From assembly GCA_012514545.1 (NCBI GenBank), contig JAAZAC010000098.1:1-10625 (forward strand): a stretch of 10,625 bases of DNA, in the 5' to 3' direction. Shown here one piece after another: positions 5,623 to 10,625 of the stretch (position 1 is its first letter; each line of letters starts with the position of its first letter). Both the position numbers and the translations under genes were made by a program. This DNA comes from Actinomycetales bacterium. Lineage in GTDB: Bacteria; Actinomycetota; Actinomycetes; Actinomycetales; Cellulomonadaceae. The notes beneath the pieces were generated by a model. It made no database searches. It saw only the letters and a program-made list of their open reading frames with translations, and was not told where the DNA came from.

Positions 5623-6194
5623 CAGGACAGTGTGACGACCTTCGCGCCGAGCGCCTCCGCCTCGGCGGCGTCGTGCGTGATGAGCAGGACCGTCCGCCCC
5701 GCGGTCCGCTCGCGCACGACGTCGAGCAGCCGCGCGTGCGCGGCCCGGTCGAGGCCCTTGAACGGCTCGTCGAGCACGACGACGTCCGCGTCCGCGACCA
5801 GCGCCCGCACGAGGGCGACCCGCCGCCGCTGCCCGCCGGACAGCTCGCGCACCGGCTTGGCGAGCGCGTCGTCGTCGAGGCCCGCCTCGCGGAGGGCGGT
5901 GGCGGCCTCCGCGACCCGGGTGCGCTCGAGGACGAGTCGCACGTTCCCCACGGCGCTGAGCTGCTCGCAGAGCCGGTCCTCCTGGAAGGCCGCGACGACC
6001 CGGCGGCCCGCGAGCCCGTCGATCTCGCCGGCGTCCGGCTCCTCCAGGCCCAGCACGAGCCGCGCGAGCGTCGTCTTGCCCGAGCCGTTCGGGCCCATGA
6101 GGGCCGTCACCGCGCCGTCCGGCAGGTCGAGGTCGAGGCCGTCGAGGACCACCTGCTCGCCGTAGCGCTTCGTCACCCCGCGGAGCGTGATCAC
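5622..6194 (-). CDS. ABC transporter ATP-binding protein (NitT/TauT type)
   Basis: 190 residues, a compact ATPase lacking the C-terminal extension of longer family members. All nucleotide-binding motifs are intact: Walker A GPNGSGKT (34-41), Q-loop AFQEDRL (Q71), signature LSGGQ (118-122), Walker B VVVLDEP (138-144), D-loop GLD (147-149) and switch histidine in ITHD (H174). It would energise the adjacent permease at the inner face of the membrane. The GTG at 6194 overlaps the permease stop as GTGA and has a strong GGAGGT Shine-Dalgarno 6 bases upstream, which settles the start against the longer open frame that continues upstream. It also overlaps the immunity-like gene downstream by one base. 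Confidence 0.9.
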   Translation of the reverse strand: MITLRGVTKRYGEQVVLDGLDLDLPDGAVTALMGPNGSGKTTLARLVLGLEEPDAGEIDGLAGRRVVAAFQEDRLCEQLSAVGNVRLVLERTRVAEAATALREAGLDDDALAKPVRELSGGQRRRVALVRALVADADVVVLDEPFKGLDRAAHARLLDVVRERTAGRTVLLITHDAAEAEALGAKVVTLS

Positions 6195-7021
6195 GCCGCC
6201 ACCTCCCGTTCCGCGGGCGGCGTCGTCGCGAGGCGGGCCTGGCCGCGCGCGAGGAGGGCGCCGAGCAGGTGCTCGGTCGCGAAGCTCAGCGCGACGACGA
6301 CGACGGTCCAGGCCAGCACGTCCGCGCTGAGCAGGAGGAGCTTCGCCTCGTACATGCGCTCGCCGATGCTGCCCTCCGGCAGGCCGATGACCTCGGCGGC
6401 CACGCCGGCCTTCCACGCGAGGCCGATGCCCACGCGGGACGCCGCGGCGAGGTACGGCAGCACGGCGGGCACGTCGATCGCCGCGAGCCGGCGCCACCGG
6501 GACAGCCGGAACACGGCCGCCATCTCCAGCAGCCCGCGGTCGCGCTGCCGGATGCCCTCGAGCACCGTCGTGTGCACGATCGGCAGCACCATGAGGAAGC
6601 TCGTCACCGCGGCCAGCCCCCGGCTCCCGCCCGGGAGCATGAGCAGCAGGATGATGAAGCTCACCACCGGCGCCGCGCGCACGGCCGCCATCGCCGGGGC
6701 GAGCAGCTCGTCGACCACCCGCGACGCGGCGGCGAGGGCCGCCGTCGCGACCCCCGCGAGGACCGCCGCGAGGAACCCGATGCCGATCCGGGCCAGCGAG
6801 TGCCCGACGGCGCCCCACAGCTCCGCGGTGCCGACCAGCTCCACGAGCCGCCGGGTCACCGAGACGGGCGACGCCAGCAGGAAGTCCTGACCGACCGCCC
6901 AGGCGCCCGCCTGCCAGACGAGAAGCCAGAAGGCGAGGACCAGCGCCGGGCGCACGGCCCGCGCCGGTCCCCGCCTCCGCGCGGAGGGGGAGGAGTCCTT
7001 ACCCGCCGTAGTAGAAGTCAT
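6191..7021 (-). CDS. ABC transporter permease (SsuC/TauC-like)
   Basis: 276 residues. Hydrophobic segments are seen at about 25-43, 79-98, 108-130, 137-154, 187-212 and 232-256, six in all, as expected for a BPD_transp_1 permease that works as a homodimer. Family landmarks are SPVSVTRRLVEL (51-62) after the first segment, GHSLARIGIGFLAAVLAG (73-90), and the cytoplasmic EAA loop EMAAVFRLSRWRRLAAIDVP (166-185) that docks on the ATPase. I chose the ATG at 7021, which overlaps the end of the binding-protein gene by 23 bases; an ATG at 7039 is possible and would add 6 residues. Substrate specificity is not readable from the sequence. Confidence 0.88.
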   Translation of the reverse strand: MTSTTAGKDSSPSARRRGPARAVRPALVLAFWLLVWQAGAWAVGQDFLLASPVSVTRRLVELVGTAELWGAVGHSLARIGIGFLAAVLAGVATAALAAASRVVDELLAPAMAAVRAAPVVSFIILLLMLPGGSRGLAAVTSFLMVLPIVHTTVLEGIRQRDRGLLEMAAVFRLSRWRRLAAIDVPAVLPYLAAASRVGIGLAWKAGVAAEVIGLPEGSIGERMYEAKLLLLSADVLAWTVVVVALSFATEHLLGALLARGQARLATTPPAEREVAA

Positions 7022-8051
7022 CGCCCGGCATGCTCCCACCGACCGACGCCGGGTCGGCGTCGAACAGGACCTGCAGGTAGCCGCTGAAGGCCTCCTCGAG
7101 CTCCGCGCCCGCGATGAACGTGATGTACGACTTCGGGATCGCGGCCTGCGCGACGGGCGCGGCCGGGACGATGCCCGCCTCGGCGATGAGCTCCGCCGCC
7201 TCGGCCGGGTTGTCGTTCGTGAAGGCGACGGACTCCTCGTAGTCCGCGAGGAAGGCCGCGAACGCCTGCGGGTGCTCCTCGACGAACTCGGTGCGGACGA
7301 CGACGACGCCCGTGATGAGCTGCGAGCCGTCCTCGGTGACCTTGGCCCACTCCTCGGTGAGGTCGAGCGCGGGCCGGACCGACTCGTTCTGCACCGTGAC
7401 GACGGTGGCGAACGGCTGCGGGAGCATCGCGACGGCGCCCGGCGTCGAGGCGAGCACCGTGGCCACCTCGGTGTGCTCGCTGCGCCACTCGATGGTGACG
7501 TCCGTGGCCGGGTCGAGGCCGTTCTCGGTGAGCAGGTAGTTGAGCGTGTACTCCGGCGCGGCGCCCTTGCCGGAGGCGACGATCGTGCGGCCGGCGAGGT
7601 CGGCCATCGAGTGGACCGTGTCGCCGTTCTCGAGGATGCCGAGCACGCCGAGCGTGTTGATCGCGGCGACCTGGACGGCGGCGCCGTCGTCGGTCAGCGT
7701 GCGGTTGTAGAGGACCGCGGCGAGGTTCGCCGGGATGAGCGCGACGTCGACGGAGCCCTGCACGACGAGCGGCACGACCTCGTCCGGCGCGCCGTACATC
7801 GTGACCTCGTAGTCCTGCTCGGTCTCGCCCGCCTCGGCGTCGCGCATGAGGTCGACCAGGCCCATCGTCGTCGGGCCCTTGAGGGAGGCGATGCGGATGG
7901 TGGTGGGCTCCTCCGCGGGGGTGGTCTCCTCGGCCCTCGCCGTGGCGCCCTCCGCGGGCGCGGACGGGGCGGGGGAGTCGGTCCCGGCGCAGCCGGCCAG
8001 GAGCAGTGCTGCCAGGAGCGATCCGGTCAGCGCTCGGGCGGTGCGTGTCAC
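6999..8051 (-). CDS. ABC transporter substrate-binding lipoprotein (NitT/TauT-like, unknown substrate)
   Basis: 350 residues. It has a type II signal with lipobox LAGC (lipidated C21) and a Thr/Glu/Ala-rich linker to about residue 50. The binding domain carries landmarks of one conserved COG0715-type group: IASLKGPTTMGLVDLM (54-69), GSVDVALIPANLAAVLYNRT (99-118), NTLGVLGILENGD (132-144), GKGAAPEYTLNYLLTENGLD (161-180), LPQPFATV (210-217) and the ending DDFYYGG (344-350). The known relatives of the wider family bind nitrate, sulfonates, taurine or thiamine precursors, but this subgroup has, as far as I know, no defined ligand. The GTG at 8051 follows GAGGAAGGA and starts directly at the signal peptide; longer in-frame starts (8183, 8279) would bury the signal and are rejected. 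First gene of the transporter operon. Confidence 0.88.
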   Translation of the reverse strand: MTRTARALTGSLLAALLLAGCAGTDSPAPSAPAEGATARAEETTPAEEPTTIRIASLKGPTTMGLVDLMRDAEAGETEQDYEVTMYGAPDEVVPLVVQGSVDVALIPANLAAVLYNRTLTDDGAAVQVAAINTLGVLGILENGDTVHSMADLAGRTIVASGKGAAPEYTLNYLLTENGLDPATDVTIEWRSEHTEVATVLASTPGAVAMLPQPFATVVTVQNESVRPALDLTEEWAKVTEDGSQLITGVVVVRTEFVEEHPQAFAAFLADYEESVAFTNDNPAEAAELIAEAGIVPAAPVAQAAIPKSYITFIAGAELEEAFSGYLQVLFDADPASVGGSMPGDDFYYGG

Positions 8052-8241
8052 GGTGGGGTCCTTCCTCGGTCGGTCACCTCTGCGGCGGGCGCCGGGTTTA
8101 CCCGCTGCGCACCGCCGGAATCGACGGTAGGACTCGGCCGGGGGGCCGACGTGGGGCTTCCGTCCCCGGGCCAGAGGTCCCATGTCTCGGGTCGACGCCG
8201 GACGACGACGGCCGGCCCCGGGCTCGACGCCACGACGACGA
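8052..8241 (-). promoter_or_regulatory. Leader region of the transporter operon with strong stem-loops
   Basis: About 190 bases before the binding-protein gene contain no supported gene. Near the start codon a nested hairpin is visible: the outer stem pairs 8083-8088 with 8112-8117 and an inner stem pairs CGGGT with ACCCG (8093-8104). Further GC-rich pairings occur around 8131-8178. I compared it with the TPP, cobalamin, FMN, SAM, c-di-AMP and guanidine riboswitch cores I know and could not fit it to any. It might be an unassigned cis-acting RNA or simply GC-rich spacer. No convincing promoter was found. Confidence 0.35.
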
Positions 8242-8271
8242 GGGCCGGCCCACCCGCAGGTGGGCCGGCCC
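8242..8271 (-). terminator. Hairpin terminator behind the hydrogenase gene
   Basis: GGGCCGGCCCACC (8242-8254) and GGTGGGCCGGCCC (8259-8271) form a perfect 13-bp stem with a 4-base loop. It lies 57 bases downstream of the hydrogenase stop codon on the minus strand and before the transporter leader. No U tract follows, as is common for actinobacterial terminators, so the call rests on the stem and its place. Confidence 0.7.
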
Positions 8272-8328
8272 CGGGTCACGCCCGCTCGCTCACGGGCGCG
8301 GCGTCGTCGTCGGCGAGCGACCTCGCGC

Positions 8329-10625
8329 TCAGTCGACCATCGCCGGGCAGCCGCGGAACGGCGCGTACGACGTGTGCAGCCGCTCGTGGGCGAGGTGGCT
8401 GTTCGGCTCGCCGTAGTACTCGTCGTAGAGCCGGAGGATGTCCGGGTTGTCCTGCGACTTGCGGTACTTCGACAGCTTGTCGATCTCGACGAGCACGCGC
8501 TGGCGCGCGGCCATCTCGCCGACGCGGTCGGGCACCGGGTGCCCCGCGCCGTTGATGCAGCCGCCCGGGCAGGCCATGACCTCGATGAGGTCGTAGCCGA
8601 CGTCCTCGCCCTCGCGGATCCGCCGCGCGAGCTCCGCGACGTTGCCCAGGCCGGACACCACCGCGACCTTCACCGTGGTGTCGCCCGCGGTGATCGTCGC
8701 CTCGCGGAAGCCGTTGAGCCCGCGGACCTCCTCGAACTCGAGGTCCTCGACCAGCGGGAGGCCGGTGAGCTTCTCGACCGCCATGCGCAGCGCGGCCTCG
8801 GCCACGCCGCCGGAGGCGCCGAAGAGGACGCCCGCGCCCGTGACGCGCCGGTACGGCTCGTCGAACTCGGCCGGCTCGACCTCCTCCGGCTCGAGGCGCA
8901 GCATCTGCACCATCTCGAGGAACTCGGTGGTGGTGAGCACCGCGTCGACGTCGCGCACGCCGTCGGGGGCGAACTCCGGACGCGCGGCCTCGTACTTCTT
9001 CGCGAGGCACGGCACGATCGAGACGACGTAGAGGTCCTCGAGGCTGACGCCGGCCTGCTGCGCGAAGTGGCCCTTCACCGTCGCGCCCATCATCTGCTGC
9101 GGCGACTTGCAGCTGGACAGGTGCGGGATGAGCTCCGGGTAGCGGCGCTCGACGAGGTTCACCCAGCCCGGGCAGCAGGACGTGAACTGCGGCATGACGC
9201 CGCCGTTGCCCACGCGGTCGAGGAACTCGGTGGTCTCCTCCATGATCGTCAGGTCCGCGGCGAACGAGAAGTCGAAGACCTTGTCGAAGCCGACCTTGCG
9301 CATGAGCCCGGCGATGAACGCCGACGCCTGGTCGACCGGCAGGTCGTACTCGCTCGCGATGACCGTGCGGACCGCCGGGGCGACGAACCCGACGACGACC
9401 TTCTTCGGGTCGTTGATCGCCGTGAACACGTCGCCGCGCTCGCGCTTGTAGTCGAGCGCGCCGCACGGGCAGGCGCGGACGCACTGGCCGCAGGAGACGC
9501 AGTCGGTGAGCGCGAGCGGCTCGCCGTTGTGCGTGCCGACCGTGAGCTGGCCCTCGTGGAACTGGTACGCCAGGACGCCGACGCCCTCGATCTCCGCGCA
9601 CGCCGCGACGCACCGCCCGCAGGAGATGCACTTGTTGTTGTCGCGGACGATGAACGGGTGGTCCTCCTGGATCGGCGACCGCGGCCGCACGTGGAGGGGC
9701 GGCGCGAACTGCACGCCGTGGTCGGTGGCCTCGTTGCGCAGGGCGCAGTGGTTCTGCTTGGAGCAGCCGCACTCGAGGCAGCGGGACGCCTCCGCGCGTG
9801 CCTGCTCCTCGGTGAACCCGAGCTCGACCTCGACGAAGCTGTCGACCCGGTCGCCCGGGGGCAGCGCCGGCATGACGGCGCGGACCAGGCGCGGGATGCC
9901 CTCGAACTCGGCCTGCGGCAGCTCCTCGTTCGTGCCGCGGCTGCAGGAGTAGTCCTCGTGCGCCGGGCGCACGTAGCCGCGGGTGACGAAGTCGTCGATC
10001 GCCTTGGCCGCGCGGCGACCGGCGGCGATGGCCTGGATGACGGTCGCGGGGCCGGTGACGCAGTCGCCGCCGGCGAAGATGTTCCGCTCGGACGTCTGCA
10101 TCGTCTGGCCGTCGATGTCGATGTCGCCCCACTTGTTCAGGCGCACCGGCAGGTCGTTGTAGAGGAAGGTCGTGTCCGTCGTCTGGCCGATGGCGCCGAT
10201 GACGTAGTCGGCCTCGATGACGAAGTCGCTGCCCGGGACGACCTCGGGGCGGCGCCGGCCGGACCGGTCGGGCTCGCCCAGGCGCATCTGGACGCAGTGC
10301 ACCTGCTTGCGGCCGTTCTCGCCGATGGTGATGCGGGTCGGCGCCGTGAGGAACACCATCTCGACGTTCTCGTGGAGCGCCTCGGCGATCTCCAGCGGCT
10401 CGGCCGGCATCTCCGCGCGGGTGCGGCGGTAGACGAGCTTGACGTTCTTGGCGCCCATGCGCAGCGCGGTCCGCGCGCAGTCGATGGCCGTGTTGCCGCC
10501 ACCGATGACGACGACGGTCTCGCCCAGGTCGACCTTCGCGCCCTTGGTGACGTGGCGCAGGTAGTCGATGCCGAGCTCGACGCCCTCGAGGTGCTCGCCG
10601 TCGATCCGCATGGGGGAGGCGCGCC
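8329..10625 (-). CDS. GltD-like flavoprotein fused to [FeFe]-hydrogenase (5' end outside window)
   Basis: At least 764 residues are visible; the frame stays open to the window edge, so the start is missing. Numbering here is from the Met at 10611. Order: NAD(P)-binding Rossmann motif VVVIGGGNTA (33-42); FAD-contact motif RNIFAGGDCVTGPATVIQAI (176-195), both as in glutamate synthase small subunit; a cysteine cluster CLECGC plus C289 (278-289); two ferredoxin-type [4Fe-4S] sites (C328/331/334/338 and C371/374/377/381); and the H-cluster domain with L1 TSCCPGW (477-483), L2 VPCLAKKYE (533-541) and L3 EVMACPGGCINGAGHP (677-692). H-cluster ligands are C480, C535, C681 and C685. Proton-path residues C479, E459, E462 and S499 are kept. 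A small-subunit domain ends it (711-752). It likely exchanges electrons between H2 and NAD(P)H in the cytoplasm and resembles the glutamate-synthase-linked (HydDB A2-like) class. It needs HydEFG maturases, not seen here. Confidence 0.92.
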   Translation of the reverse strand, partial: RASPMRIDGEHLEGVELGIDYLRHVTKGAKVDLGETVVVIGGGNTAIDCARTALRMGAKNVKLVYRRTRAEMPAEPLEIAEALHENVEMVFLTAPTRITIGENGRKQVHCVQMRLGEPDRSGRRRPEVVPGSDFVIEADYVIGAIGQTTDTTFLYNDLPVRLNKWGDIDIDGQTMQTSERNIFAGGDCVTGPATVIQAIAAGRRAAKAIDDFVTRGYVRPAHEDYSCSRGTNEELPQAEFEGIPRLVRAVMPALPPGDRVDSFVEVELGFTEEQARAEASRCLECGCSKQNHCALRNEATDHGVQFAPPLHVRPRSPIQEDHPFIVRDNNKCISCGRCVAACAEIEGVGVLAYQFHEGQLTVGTHNGEPLALTDCVSCGQCVRACPCGALDYKRERGDVFTAINDPKKVVVGFVAPAVRTVIASEYDLPVDQASAFIAGLMRKVGFDKVFDFSFAADLTIMEETTEFLDRVGNGGVMPQFTSCCPGWVNLVERRYPELIPHLSSCKSPQQMMGATVKGHFAQQAGVSLEDLYVVSIVPCLAKKYEAARPEFAPDGVRDVDAVLTTTEFLEMVQMLRLEPEEVEPAEFDEPYRRVTGAGVLFGASGGVAEAALRMAVEKLTGLPLVEDLEFEEVRGLNGFREATITAGDTTVKVAVVSGLGNVAELARRIREGEDVGYDLIEVMACPGGCINGAGHPVPDRVGEMAARQRVLVEIDKLSKYRKSQDNPDILRLYDEYYGEPNSHLAHERLHTSYAPFRGCPAMVD

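Noticed and set aside
4024..6165. A plus-strand open frame of more than 700 codons across the M20, guanine deaminase, immunity-like and ATPase genes
   Set aside because: Its translation is a low-complexity run of Arg, Ala, Pro, Ser and Thr with no domain, and it overlaps well-supported genes in other frames or strands. It is an artefact of high GC removing stop codons.
8052..8200. A known riboswitch (TPP, cobalamin or FMN type) upstream of the transporter
   Set aside because: Some fragments, such as GGCGGTGCGCAGCGGGTAA on the minus strand, recall pieces of cobalamin or FMN elements, but the order and the obligatory core motifs (for example CTGAGA of TPP) are absent.
8052..8279. N-terminal extensions of the substrate-binding protein from ATG at 8183 or 8279
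   Set aside because: They would place up to 76 Arg/Gly/Pro-rich residues before a textbook lipoprotein signal peptide, and the GTG at 8051 has a good Shine-Dalgarno sequence.
8276..10132. A minus-strand open frame of more than 600 codons inside the hydrogenase gene
   Set aside because: It is a shifted frame of the hydrogenase, rich in Arg, Gly and Pro without recognisable motifs, while the other frame shows every hydrogenase motif.

Overview
The window comes from a very GC-rich genome. Codon third positions are almost all G or C, GTG starts occur, and lipoprotein signals and actinobacterial-type promoters are present. The gene content (MarR with an F420-reductase-like protein and a VOC protein, a putative immunity protein, many GC-rich intergenic inverted repeats) fits a high-GC actinobacterium, most plausibly a facultatively anaerobic Cellulomonas-like member of the Micrococcales. 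That placement is inference; there is no rRNA or other marker gene here.

Layout. Positions 1-110 (minus) hold the N-terminus of a GNAT acetyltransferase. Positions 111-328 are intergenic, with a perfect 46-base palindrome and a G-quadruplex-type G tract. Positions 329-1859 (minus) are a two-gene unit, an NADPH:F420-reductase-like protein followed by a two-module VOC dioxygenase/glyoxalase-like protein. It is divergent from a MarR regulator (1962-2465, plus). The 102 bp between them carry a clear promoter and two inverted repeats of the same geometry, so the whole looks like a small stress or detoxification regulon. A short lipoprotein (2474-3022, minus) meets marR tail to tail. Positions 3023-3227 hold a second intergenic repeat with four copies of a 12-16 base unit. 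An M20 amidohydrolase (3228-4436, minus) is divergent from a guanine deaminase (4566-5060, plus).

Positions 5080-8051 (minus) are a tightly packed operon: substrate-binding lipoprotein, permease, ATPase, then an Imm5-like putative immunity protein. Every junction overlaps. The transporter is of the NitT/TauT type but its substrate is unknown. A 277-bp gap before it holds a strong 13-bp hairpin, likely the terminator of the gene upstream, and a structured leader.

The most striking gene is the last one, from 8329 to past the window edge (minus). It is one polypeptide that joins the NAD(P)/FAD part of a glutamate-synthase-small-subunit (GltD)-like flavoprotein to extra Fe-S clusters and a complete [FeFe]-hydrogenase H-cluster domain with its small-subunit domain. 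All four H-cluster cysteines and the residues of the main proton path are present. This suggests direct coupling of H2 and NAD(P)H (or a related donor) in one protein, probably in hypoxic or fermentative metabolism. Its N-terminus lies outside the window.
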